This document shows, one piece after another, positions 18,496 to 27,426 of a stretch of 42,767 nt of DNA. The DNA lies in the NCBI GenBank assembly GCA_016208225.1, contig JACQYM010000109.1, positions 5,034-47,800 on the forward strand. Direction: 5' to 3'. Both the position numbers and the translations under genes were made by a program. This stretch comes from Deltaproteobacteria bacterium. GTDB lineage: Bacteria; Desulfobacterota; Desulfobulbia; Desulfobulbales; SURF-16. Below the pieces are notes generated by a model. That model saw only the letters and a program-made list of their open reading frames with translations. It was not told where the DNA came from and did no database searches. Positions within the stretch are counted from its first letter, which is position 1. Each line of letters begins with the position of its first letter.

Positions 18496-18620
18496 ATTCC
18501 AGGTCGCCTTCAAACCAGTACCTTTGTCGGCTGCGCTGTGCGGCTCCTCTCCGTACTCCATGTACTGTCTCGTCGCTGCTCGCTTGCCTTCGCGGTCTTG
18601 GTCTGAATGCAACCTGGAAT
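18496..18620. repeat. 125 bp imperfect palindrome overlapping the mpl start codon
   Basis: attccaggtcgccttcaaac (18496-18515) versus reverse complement of gtctgaatgcaacctggaat (18601-18620): 17/20 identical; internal gtactccatgtac. Confidence 0.8.
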
Positions 18621-20091
18621 GAGTAAGGGCGAAGAGGGGGCAACGGTTGATCCTTCTCTGAATATCTTTCCGGCCCATGTCCGCCATATTCATCTGATGG
18701 GGATATGCGGCACCGCCATGGCAGCCATGGCCGGCATGCTCAAAAGCCAGGGTTTTCATGTAACCGGATCGGATGCCCATGTGTATCCGCCCATGAGCGA
18801 TTTCCTGGTCCGCACCGGCATTCCCATTCTGGAAGGCTATCGGGCCGAAAATCTGGCGGACCGGCCGGACCTGGTCATCGTCGGCAACGTCATCACCCGT
18901 AAAAATCCCGAAACAGCGGCCCTGGCCGCTCTGCGCATCCCCTATCTGTCATTTCCCCAGGTGCTGCGCCATCTCTTCCTGGCCGGCAAGCAGTCCCTGG
19001 TGGTGGCCGGCACCCACGGCAAAACCACCACCTCCTCCATGCTGGCCACCATGCTCCATGGCGCCGGCCTTGATCCCGGCTTCATGATCGGCGGCATCGT
19101 CCAGGCCTTTGGCCGCAATTTCAGAGTGGGGCAGGGGCCTTATTTTGTCGTGGAAGGTGACGAGTATGACACGGCCTTTTTTGATAAGGGGCCGAAATTT
19201 CTTCATTATCAGCCCCATATCGCCATTATTACCAGCATTGAGTTTGACCATGCGGATATCTACGCGGATCTGGACGCGGTCAAACGCTCCTTTGCCCGAT
19301 TGATTGCCCTGATGCCGGCGGACGGCTGCCTGGTCGCCCATGTCGATGACCCGGTGGTGCAGGAACTGACCGCTGCCGCCCCCTGCCCGGTGGTGGGCTA
19401 CGGCCACCTGGCGGAAGATGAGTGGCGCCTCACTGACGTGCAATCCTATCGGGGCGGAAGTTCTTTCACGGCCCTGCACCGCGGCCAGCCCTTCGGCGCG
19501 TTTTCCACGAAGATGCCCGGCAGGCATAATTGCCTGAACAGCCTGGCGGTCATTGCCGTGCTGCACCGGTTGGGTCTTGCAGCGGACGTCATCGGCCGGG
19601 AGCTCGCTCTTTTCCAGGGGGTCAAGCGGCGTCAGGAGGTGCGCGGCGAGGTCGGCGGCGTCACCGTGATTGATGATTTCGCCCATCACCCGACCGCGGT
19701 GCGGGAAACCCTGGCCGCGCTGCGGGCCGCATATGCCGGGCAGCGGCTGGTCACCGTGTTTGAGCCGCGCACCAATACGAGCCGGCGCCGGGTGTTTCAG
19801 CAGGATTATGTCCGTGTCTTTGATGACGCGGATGTGGTGCTGGTCAAGGAGCCCGATGTTCTCGCCGCCGTGGCCGAGGATCAGCGCTTTTCCTCGGCGG
19901 AGCTGGTCGGGTCGCTGCGGCAGCGAGGGGTTGACGCCCATTATTTCCCGGACACCGACCGGATTCTCGCTTATCTCGCCGATATCCTGCGGCCGCAGGA
20001 TGTTGTCGCCATCCTGTCCAACGGCGGATTTGACAATATTCATGCCCGGCTGCTGCAGCAGCTTGCACAACGTTTTTCGCCTGTTGGATAA
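18619..20091 (+). CDS. mpl: UDP-N-acetylmuramate:L-alanyl-gamma-D-glutamyl-meso-diaminopimelate ligase
   Basis: HIHLMGICGTAMAAMAGMLKSQGFHVTGSDAHVYPPMSDFL, VVAGTHGKTTTSSMLA, DDFAHHPTAVRETLAALR. Start uncertain (18607 or 18619). Confidence 0.9.
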   Translation: MSKGEEGATVDPSLNIFPAHVRHIHLMGICGTAMAAMAGMLKSQGFHVTGSDAHVYPPMSDFLVRTGIPILEGYRAENLADRPDLVIVGNVITRKNPETAALAALRIPYLSFPQVLRHLFLAGKQSLVVAGTHGKTTTSSMLATMLHGAGLDPGFMIGGIVQAFGRNFRVGQGPYFVVEGDEYDTAFFDKGPKFLHYQPHIAIITSIEFDHADIYADLDAVKRSFARLIALMPADGCLVAHVDDPVVQELTAAAPCPVVGYGHLAEDEWRLTDVQSYRGGSSFTALHRGQPFGAFSTKMPGRHNCLNSLAVIAVLHRLGLAADVIGRELALFQGVKRRQEVRGEVGGVTVIDDFAHHPTAVRETLAALRAAYAGQRLVTVFEPRTNTSRRRVFQQDYVRVFDDADVVLVKEPDVLAAVAEDQRFSSAELVGSLRQRGVDAHYFPDTDRILAYLADILRPQDVVAILSNGGFDNIHARLLQQLAQRFSPVG

Positions 20092-20290
20092 ATAGTCTCT
20101 ATTTCCGTATTTCTACGGACTTTTCTCCCCATGGACCCGTCTCTGTTTTCCGTGCTTATGCACAAAAAATAAGTGCAGCTTTTTCCCCTGGTATTGTTGC
20201 GTAAAATCAGCATGATATGTTTGATTTTTCGGTCATGCGCCGGGAATGAACCGTTATTCATAATTGTGTGAATAGCCATTCATTTTTTGC

Positions 20291-20319
20291 TTGACATAGA
20301 AAATGCTATGGGATAAAAA
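20291..20319 (+). promoter_or_regulatory. Putative sigma70-type promoter of the nuo operon
   Basis: TTGACA, 16-18 nt spacer, ATAAAAAT. Confidence 0.5.
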
Positions 20320-20320
20320 T

Positions 20321-20580
20321 CCGCTGGAACTGCGCAATTTCAAGTGTTGCGCGGCAAAGAGTCAAAGTTCCGCAAACAGGTGAACCTGCCCGGAGCAGGA
20401 AGATGATGGACGAATTCTCCTGTTCCCCCGGTGCGGAGGGATGACTTTCCAGGCAACTCCCCCGGGAGCTGGCCTTTCTTCAGGTCACAACAACCATTTT
20501 AAAGGTGCTGCTCAGTCTGGAACTGAAAAGCGCCTGATCGTCCCCCCGGAGATTTCCGCCGGACGGACAAAGGAGCTGAA
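20321..20580 (+). promoter_or_regulatory. Long structured 5' leader of the nuo operon
   Basis: ggaact..agttcc enclosing gcgcaa..ttgcgc; caggtgaacctg; ggagcagga..tcctgttcc; about 260 nt between putative promoter and nuoA. Confidence 0.45.
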
Positions 20581-20582
20581 TC

Positions 20583-20984
20583 GTGGAACAACAGGCTCTC
20601 CTTGATCTTCTTTATGTCGCGGCATTTACCCTTTGCGGTCTCGGCTTTGGTTTTGGCCCCCTCCTCATTGTTTATCTCTTCTCCCCGCGCGGCACCCGCA
20701 ATCTCGTCAACAAGACAAGAATCCCTATTGAGTGCGGTATGGAAACCATAGGTCCTGCCTGGATTCGATACGGTATTGTCTATTATCTGTATGCCTTGAT
20801 GTTTCTGGCCTTTGATGTGGATGTGCTGTTTCTTTTTCCCGTGGCAGCGGTTTATAACGATTTCCCCGGGATGCGGGGGTTTGTCGAAATTGTTTTATTT
20901 GTCGCGGTTCTTTCACTGGCGATTGTTTATGCATGGAATAAGGGAGTGTTCAAGTGGGAACGGAAAGTATACCAACAGCAGTAG
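20583..20984 (+). CDS. nuoA: NADH-quinone oxidoreductase subunit A-like
   Basis: 133 aa; [25 protein letters not shown] start. Confidence 0.94.
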   Translation: MEQQALLDLLYVAAFTLCGLGFGFGPLLIVYLFSPRGTRNLVNKTRIPIECGMETIGPAWIRYGIVYYLYALMFLAFDVDVLFLFPVAAVYNDFPGMRGFVEIVLFVAVLSLAIVYAWNKGVFKWERKVYQQQ

Positions 20985-21490
20985 AGAGTGCTATACCCCC
21001 TGCATTGTTGCAGTTTCATCAACTTGATAAACTGCGGATGCTGGCCAGGGCAAACTCATTGTGGCCCATGACCTTCGGCTTGGCCTGCTGCGCCATTGAG
21101 ATGCTGTCAAGCGGCTGCGCCCGTTTTGACCTGTCGCGTTTCGGTGCGGAGGTTTTCCGTCCGTCACCGCGGCAAAGCGATGTGATGATCGTTGCCGGCA
21201 CCCTCAATAAAAAGATGTTGCCCGCCGTCAAGATCCTTTATGACCAGATGCCGGAACCCAAGTGGGTTATCGCCATGGGAAACTGCGCGATTTCCGGCGG
21301 TCCTTTTGTTTTTCCGGGTCAATATAATGTTGTGGAAGGAGTGGACAGCTTTCTGCCGGTTGATGTCTATATCCCCGGTTGTCCGCCGCGTCCTGAGGCC
21401 CTGATTGAGGGATTGCTGGAACTGGAGGAAAAGATTACCGGTCACCGGCGCTGGCCGCGGGTGAAACCGGAAACAGCGGTCAAGGGTTGA
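20954..21490 (+). CDS. nuoB: NADH-quinone oxidoreductase subunit B-like
   Basis: [49 protein letters not shown]; overlaps nuoA by about 31 nt. Confidence 0.96.
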   Translation: MGTESIPTAVESAIPPALLQFHQLDKLRMLARANSLWPMTFGLACCAIEMLSSGCARFDLSRFGAEVFRPSPRQSDVMIVAGTLNKKMLPAVKILYDQMPEPKWVIAMGNCAISGGPFVFPGQYNVVEGVDSFLPVDVYIPGCPPRPEALIEGLLELEEKITGHRRWPRVKPETAVKG

Positions 21491-21574
21491 GCCGGAGCAG
21501 CATTTACCACTCACAGGTTGCCGGGTATTTACAGGTACTGCCGGTTATGGTGAGTTCACCTTCATGGTAACGTT

Positions 21575-22141
21575 ATGGATCGAGCTAAAATAAAAAGAGA
21601 ACTGGAAAAGTTGGCCGCTGCAGGTATGCCTGCCGAGCAACCGCAGGAAGCAGCGGCGCCGGTGGAAGTCCAAGCTGAAGGAGAGGGAGAGGGCAAGCCG
21701 AAGCCCAAGGCCAAGAAGGAAGAGGATGCCCCCCCCCGAAAAAATGGCCTGATCGAAACGGAATATGCAAAACGGGGCGCTCATCTTGATGTGCAGATCA
21801 ACCCGGATCAGGTGGTCAGCGCGGCTGAATTCCTGGATGGCGAGGGGATGACCCTGGAGATGGTGACCGGCGTTGACTGGATCAAGGAGAATCAGTTCGA
21901 AGTCATTTATGACTATTCCTATACCGGCGGCCAGCTGTTGCGGGTGGTGGTGCGGGCCAGAGTTGACCGGAACAAGCCCGACATTGCCACTGTTTGTCAT
22001 ATCTTTGGGGGCGCAAACTGGCATGAGAGGGAGACCTGGGAATTGCTGGGCATCAATTTTGTCGGTCATCCGCAGCTTGAACACTTCCTGTTGCCGGAAG
22101 ATGCTGATTTTTTCCCATTACGTAAGGATTTCAAACCATGA
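21575..22141 (+). CDS. nuoC: NADH-quinone oxidoreductase subunit C-like with low-complexity N-terminal extension
   Basis: NWHERETWELLGINFVGHPQLEHFLLPED; N-term AEQPQEAAAPVEVQAEGEGEGKPKPKAKKEEDAPPRK. Confidence 0.94.
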   Translation: MDRAKIKRELEKLAAAGMPAEQPQEAAAPVEVQAEGEGEGKPKPKAKKEEDAPPRKNGLIETEYAKRGAHLDVQINPDQVVSAAEFLDGEGMTLEMVTGVDWIKENQFEVIYDYSYTGGQLLRVVVRARVDRNKPDIATVCHIFGGANWHERETWELLGINFVGHPQLEHFLLPEDADFFPLRKDFKP

Positions 22142-23256
22142 GTTCATTAGCCCAAAGCCAGTTGCGTGAGACCTTTGAGCTGAATATAGGTCCACAGCAT
22201 CCTGCCACCCACGGTGTACTGCGCATCAAGGTCGTCATGGACGGGGAATATATCGTCCGGGCGGAGCCTATTCTCGGCTATATTCACCGCATGCATGAGA
22301 AAATGGGCGAAAACCGGACATGGAACCAGTTCTGGCCCAATATGGGCCGGCTCGATTATCTGTCCGCCATTGCCTATAACCATTGCTATGCCTGTCTGGT
22401 GGAGCGGGCCATGGGCATCGAGGTGCCTGAGCGGGCGGAGTATATTCGCGTCATCACCGCCGAGCTGAACCGGATCCAGAGCCATCTTTTAGGCTTCGGT
22501 GCCTATATCATGGATCTTGGCGGCTTTACACCGCTCATGTACGCCATGGATGAGCGCGAGCAGATCCTCGACCTCCTGGAGTCGGTCACCGGCTCCCGCC
22601 TCACCTACTGTTATTTCCGGTTCGGCGGGGTGTATAACGATATCGATGACGACTTCATCACCGGCACCCGCGCCTTTATCAAGAGATTTCGGCCCCAGAT
22701 TCCCATGTATCATAAGCTGGTTACCGGCAATGTCATCCTGATGGACCGTCTTAATGGCGTCGGCCCCATTTCCGCGGATCTGTGCCGGAAATATGGCGCC
22801 ACCGGCCCTGTGCTGCGGGGTTCGGGCGTCAATTTTGATGTCCGCCGGAATGAACCGTACGGGGTCTATCCGGAGCTTGATTTCGATATTCCGGTGTATC
22901 ACGAATGTGATTCCATGGCCCGTTACATGGTGAGAATGGATGAGATGGTGCAGTCCTGCCGCATCATCGAAAATGCCTTGAATAAACTGCCGGAAGGGCC
23001 GGTGATGGCTGAGAAGGTGCCGAAGGCCCTGAAACCGCCCAAAGGTGATTTTCATTTTGCCGTGGAAGCCGCGCGCGGAACTTTTTCCATGAGAACCGTC
23101 AGTGACGGCACCAACACCTCGTACCGGATGAGACTGCGGTCTCCAACCTATTCCAATGTCAGCCTGTTCGAGGAGGCAAGCCGCGGGATGCTGCTTTCCG
23201 ACGCCCTGGCGTTTTTGGGAAGTCTTGATCCCGTCATCCCCGAGATGGACCGGTAA
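22138..23256 (+). CDS. nuoD: NADH-quinone oxidoreductase subunit D-like
   Basis: NIGPQHPATHGVLRIKVVMDGE, GYIHRMHEKMGENRTWNQ. Confidence 0.97.
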   Translation: MSSLAQSQLRETFELNIGPQHPATHGVLRIKVVMDGEYIVRAEPILGYIHRMHEKMGENRTWNQFWPNMGRLDYLSAIAYNHCYACLVERAMGIEVPERAEYIRVITAELNRIQSHLLGFGAYIMDLGGFTPLMYAMDEREQILDLLESVTGSRLTYCYFRFGGVYNDIDDDFITGTRAFIKRFRPQIPMYHKLVTGNVILMDRLNGVGPISADLCRKYGATGPVLRGSGVNFDVRRNEPYGVYPELDFDIPVYHECDSMARYMVRMDEMVQSCRIIENALNKLPEGPVMAEKVPKALKPPKGDFHFAVEAARGTFSMRTVSDGTNTSYRMRLRSPTYSNVSLFEEASRGMLLSDALAFLGSLDPVIPEMDR

Positions 23257-23268
23257 GGAGCAAGCACG

Positions 23269-24252
23269 ATGAATGAATTAATACGATTACTCGCTTACAT
23301 GCTGGGCATTGCCGCCTTTCTTGGTTTGAATCTCGCCTATCTGGGCTGGGTCGAGAGGAAGGGCGCCGGTCATTTTCAGCGGCGGACCGGCCCGAAAGAG
23401 GTTGGGCCCTATGGACTGCTGCAGCCCCTTGCCGACGGTCTCAAGCTCATGTCAAAACAGCTTGTTGTCCCGACCAATGCCGACAGGCCGCTCTATATGT
23501 GCGCCCCGATCCTCATCATGGTGCCCTCTGTTCTGTTGTTTGTCGCCATCCCGTTTGGCGAGCATCTGGTGCCCAGGGAATTTAATTTCGGTCTGATCAT
23601 GATGTTTGCCTTTGCCTCCATGGCCGGTTTATCCATCCTGATCGGCGGCTGGGGCTCGGGGAACAAATATTCACTCATCGCCGGAACCAGGGCGGTCTCG
23701 CAGAATGTTGCCTATGAGATTCCCATGCTGATCACGGCAATCAACATCGTCCTGATCACCGGCTCCCTGGATCTGAATGAAATCGTCCGGCAGCAGGGCA
23801 GCTACATCTGGAACTGGAATGTATTCCGGCTGGATAAATCCATCCTCATGCCGGTTTCCTTCCTGGTTTTCTTTATCTGTTCCCTGGCCGAGACCAATCG
23901 TACCCCGTTTGATCTGGGTGAGTGCGAAGGCGAGCTTGTCGCCGGCTATCATACGGAATACGGCGGTATGGGGTTCGGCCTTTTCATGATGGCTGAGTAT
24001 GCCAACCTTGTCATCGGCTGCAGCCTGACCACTGTTCTCTTTCTCGGCGGCTGGCAGTGTCCGTTCGGTTTATTCCCGGGGCCGCACTGGTTCCTGCTCA
24101 AGATGTATTTTCTCATCTGGTGTTTTGTCTGGATTCGCTGGACCTATCCGCGCACCACATTCTGGGGCCTGCTGAATCTTTCCTGGAAATATCTCATTCC
24201 GTTTTCATTGGTTAACTTGTTGCTAACAGCCTTATTTATAAAGGTATTTTGA
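23269..24252 (+). CDS. nuoH: NADH-quinone oxidoreductase subunit H-like
   Basis: ERKGAGHFQRRTGPKEVGPYGLLQPLADGLKL, AETNRTPFDLGECEGELVAGYHTEYGGMGF. Confidence 0.97.
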   Translation: MNELIRLLAYMLGIAAFLGLNLAYLGWVERKGAGHFQRRTGPKEVGPYGLLQPLADGLKLMSKQLVVPTNADRPLYMCAPILIMVPSVLLFVAIPFGEHLVPREFNFGLIMMFAFASMAGLSILIGGWGSGNKYSLIAGTRAVSQNVAYEIPMLITAINIVLITGSLDLNEIVRQQGSYIWNWNVFRLDKSILMPVSFLVFFICSLAETNRTPFDLGECEGELVAGYHTEYGGMGFGLFMMAEYANLVIGCSLTTVLFLGGWQCPFGLFPGPHWFLLKMYFLIWCFVWIRWTYPRTTFWGLLNLSWKYLIPFSLVNLLLTALFIKVF

Positions 24253-24824
24253 TTATGTCCGGATACTTTAAAGAGATCATTACGGGATTGAAAAGTCTGG
24301 CCATCGGCTTGCAGATCACCAATAAAGAATTTTTCACCAAACCCATCACCCTGCAGTATCCCCATGAGTCGGTGAAGATGACGCCCCGCTATCGGGGCCA
24401 TATTGAACTGGTCAAGGACCCGCAGACCGGCACGCACCGGTGCATCGCCTGCGGCATGTGCGAGAAGGGCTGCCCCACGGGCTGCATTACCGTGCAGGCG
24501 GAAAAGCGGGAAGGGGTCAAGGGCAAGGTGCTGACCGCCTATATTCTCAACTTTACCACCTGCAGTCTGTGCGGTCAGTGTGTGGAAAACTGCAAGCCCG
24601 AGGCCATCAACTTTTCCAATGAGTACAATCTGGCCAGCACCCGGCGCGAAGATTACATTTTCAACCTGCTGCAAAAGCTGCATCCCGAAGGTGTTCCGGA
24701 ACCTGAGATTGATCCGGAGTTATTAAAGAAAGAACGCGAGAAAAAAGAAGCTGCAAAGAAAGAACCCGCAAAAAAAGCAGCAGCTAAGGAAGGCGGGGAA
24801 TCAAAAGCAGAGGAAAAAAGCTGA
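24249..24824 (+). CDS. nuoI: NADH-quinone oxidoreductase subunit I-like, with K/E/A-rich C-terminal tail
   Basis: Two 4Fe-4S motifs CIACGMCEKGCP and CSLCGQCVENCKP; tail LLKKEREKKEAAKKEPAKKAAAKEGGESKAEEKS. Confidence 0.95.
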   Translation: MIMSGYFKEIITGLKSLAIGLQITNKEFFTKPITLQYPHESVKMTPRYRGHIELVKDPQTGTHRCIACGMCEKGCPTGCITVQAEKREGVKGKVLTAYILNFTTCSLCGQCVENCKPEAINFSNEYNLASTRREDYIFNLLQKLHPEGVPEPEIDPELLKKEREKKEAAKKEPAKKAAAKEGGESKAEEKS

Positions 24825-25357
24825 TGAATCCTTCACTGTTTTCACCGGAAGGTCTAGCCGGGATTATTTTCCTGATCCTGATCGGCGTGACAATACTCGG
24901 GGCGATCATAGCCACCTGTACGAAAAGGCTGATCAGAAGTGTTACCGGACTTGCGGTCTGTTTCGTGGGCGTTGCCGGACTTTACTACTTCCTGAACAGC
25001 CCCTTTGTCGCCATGATGGAACTGCTGATTTATGTCGGCGCCGTCTGTGTGACCATCGCCTTTGCCATCATGCTCGCCGAACCGGACGAGGCAAGGCTGG
25101 CGAGAAAAATCAGCGGGTTGAGCGGCGGCCTGGCCGCGATCTGCGGCGGGGCCATAGCATTTGCCCTTGGTTACGCGGCTGTCAACGGCACCTGGATGGC
25201 GGCGCCCGCTGCCCGGGCCAACGACGGATCGCTGAAGATGATCGGTGAATCCCTGCTGACCAGATACAGCATGGTATTTGAACTGATCTCGATTGTCCTG
25301 CTGGTGGCCATCATCGGCTCAATGGCTCTTGCCCGGGGCGGAAGGAGGGAAGAATAA
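24824..25357 (+). CDS. nuoJ: NADH-quinone oxidoreductase subunit J-like
   Basis: LYYFLNSPFVAMMELLIYVGAVCVTIAFAIML. Confidence 0.93.
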   Translation: MNPSLFSPEGLAGIIFLILIGVTILGAIIATCTKRLIRSVTGLAVCFVGVAGLYYFLNSPFVAMMELLIYVGAVCVTIAFAIMLAEPDEARLARKISGLSGGLAAICGGAIAFALGYAAVNGTWMAAPAARANDGSLKMIGESLLTRYSMVFELISIVLLVAIIGSMALARGGRREE

Positions 25358-25359
25358 TC

Positions 25360-25680
25360 ATGTTAACTCTCAGTTCTCAGCTCAACACGTATCTTATCAT
25401 GGGTGCCGTTCTTTTCGGATTCGGCATTTTCGGCCTGCTGCGCCGGCCGAGCCTCATCGGCATGCTGATCGCCGTGGAGCTTGTTTTAAGCGGCGCCTCG
25501 ATCAATTTTATGGCCTTTAACCGTTTTCTGGCGCCTGATCCCACGGTGGGGCAGATCATAACCCTGTTCATCATGGCCATCGCCGCGGCCGAGGCCGCCA
25601 TCTCGCTGAGCATCGTTATCGCCGTATACAGGAATTACAAGTCCATTGAAGTTGAAGACCTGGTAGAACTTAAAGGATAG
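25360..25680 (+). CDS. nuoK: NADH-quinone oxidoreductase subunit K-like
   Basis: LIGMLIAVELVLSGASINFMAFNRF..MAIAAAEAAISLSIVIAVYRN. Confidence 0.95.
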   Translation: MLTLSSQLNTYLIMGAVLFGFGIFGLLRRPSLIGMLIAVELVLSGASINFMAFNRFLAPDPTVGQIITLFIMAIAAAEAAISLSIVIAVYRNYKSIEVEDLVELKG

Positions 25681-25682
25681 AA

Positions 25683-27181
25683 TTGAGGATTATCATGGAA
25701 ACCGTCAGCGCCGCCACCGGCGATATCGTAACCACAAGTAGATTAGTATGGACTTTGATTGTCCCGTTGCTTGGCTCCTTCCTCGTTTCATTGTCCGGGA
25801 AAAAGCCCAATCTGCGGGAGAGCTGGTCTGTCATATCTGCCGTCATACTTTTTTCACTGGTCTTAACGATGGTTTCACCGGTTTTGGCCGGGAAAACCTT
25901 TTATTATCAGCTTTTTAAAATACTGCCGGGCGTGACGGTAACCCTGCGGGCCGATGCTTTTTCCATGATCTTCGCCCTGGTCGCCTCCTCCCTCTGGATC
26001 GCGGCCGCTTTTTACTCCATGGGGTATATGCGCGGGCTGCATGAGCATGCGCAGACCCGGTTCAACACCTGTTTTGCCATTGCCATCTTCGGCGCCATCG
26101 GCGTGGCCTTCTCGGACAACCTGTTTACCATGTATCTCTTCTATGAGATCGTCAGTGTCTGCACCTACCCGCTTGTTGCGCATCATCAGGATGAAGAGGC
26201 GTATGAAGGGGCAAAAAAATATATTGTTTATCTGACCACCACGGCCAAAGGGTTTCTGCTGCCCTCCCTGGCGCTCATTTACGTGATGACCGGCTCGCTC
26301 GATTTCCCCTATAACATTTACAGCGGTATGTTCCCGGCTGATGCCAACTCCGCCATTGTTACCATGCTCTTCATCTTCTGCCTGTTCGGCTTTGCCAAAA
26401 ACGGCGTCATGCCGTTCCATCGCTGGCTGCCGGGCGCCATGGTCGCCCCGACCCCGGTCAGTGCCCTTCTCCATGCCGTGGCCGTGTCTTCTGTACCGCC
26501 CGCATGATGCTGTACGGATTCGGCGTTGATCTGATGACGTCCCTGAATCTTGGCCTGCCCACGGCCTACTTTGTCGGCTTTACCGTGGTGATGGCCTCCG
26601 TCATCGCCCTGACCAAGGATAATCTGAAAGCGCGGCTGGCCTACTCCACGGTCAGTCAGCTCTCCTATATTATCCTGGGGGTCTGTCTGCTCACCCCGCA
26701 CGGCATTGCCGGCGGTCTGATCCATATCGCCAATCACGCCTTTTCCAAAATCACCCTCTTCTTCTGCGCCGGCGCCATCTATGTCGCCACCCATAAGAAA
26801 AATATCTCCGAGATGGGCGGACTGGCGAAATCCATGCCCTTTACCTTCGGGGCCTTTGCCATCGCCTCGCCCAGCACGATCGGCGCCCCGCCGCTGGCGG
26901 GCTCTGTGACCAAATGGGAACTGCTGGTCGGCCCCATCGAATCGGGTTCCTTCGGCATCATTCTCGTCTTGCTTGCCAGTACGCTGCTCAATGTCGGTTA
27001 TTTTGCCCCGGTCGCCTACAAGGCATTTTTCGGCAAACGGCCGGCCGGCGAGCAGTATGAGGGCATCAAAGAGGCGCCATTGAGCATGGTTATTCCCCTG
27101 TGCACAGCCTCACTTATTTCGGTCATTATTGGCATCTATCCGAATTTTTTCATGAATTTTGTTAAGGCGGTGATAGGATGA
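25683..27181 (+). pseudogene. NuoL/MrpD-like antiporter subunit split by an apparent frameshift (ORFs 25683-26507 and 26504-27181)
   Basis: First ORF ends ..PTPVSALLHAVAV|SSVPPA*; the second frame resumes FCTARMMLYGFGVDLM just after; about 4 residues of the expected HAVAVVK(A/S)GVF segment are missing at about 26486. Confidence 0.75.
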
Positions 27182-27426
27182 TTAGCTTGATTGAATTCTT
27201 CCGCGAGCGCCTGAAGGGAACTATTATCGCCTGTCTGGTTTTGATCGGCATAATAGCTCTCTGGGGGGCATTTATGGTTGATACGAGCCATGCTCATACC
27301 AAAATGGAAAAGATCCCGTTTTTCTGGAGTTTTTTTGGACTGATCGGCGGAGCGTTGCTTATTCTCCTGTCACGATTCTTCGGCCGCCTGGGAATCATGA
27401 CCCGCGAGGATTATTACGATGAATAA
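27178..27426 (+). CDS. Small membrane protein (82 aa) embedded in the nuo operon
   Basis: Two hydrophobic segments; start overlaps upstream stop (ATGA) and its end overlaps the next gene by 8 nt. Confidence 0.8.
   Translation: MISLIEFFRERLKGTIIACLVLIGIIALWGAFMVDTSHAHTKMEKIPFFWSFFGLIGGALLILLSRFFGRLGIMTREDYYDE

Noticed and set aside
20341-20400. GEMM (c-di-GMP/cGAMP) or cobalamin riboswitch in the nuo leader
   Set aside because: GGCAAA and GCAAAC words are present, but the GACGCAAAGCC core, tetraloop-receptor arrangement and B12 box were not found.
26504-26507. ATGA overlap as genuine translational coupling of two separate antiporter genes
   Set aside because: Homology continues upstream of the second ATG in the second frame (FCTAR before MMLYGFG), so the overlap is better explained by a frameshifting deletion.
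26480-26507. Programmed ribosomal frameshift in the L-like 1 gene
   Set aside because: No slippery heptamer is evident, and about four codons of conserved helix appear missing, which a slip alone would not explain.
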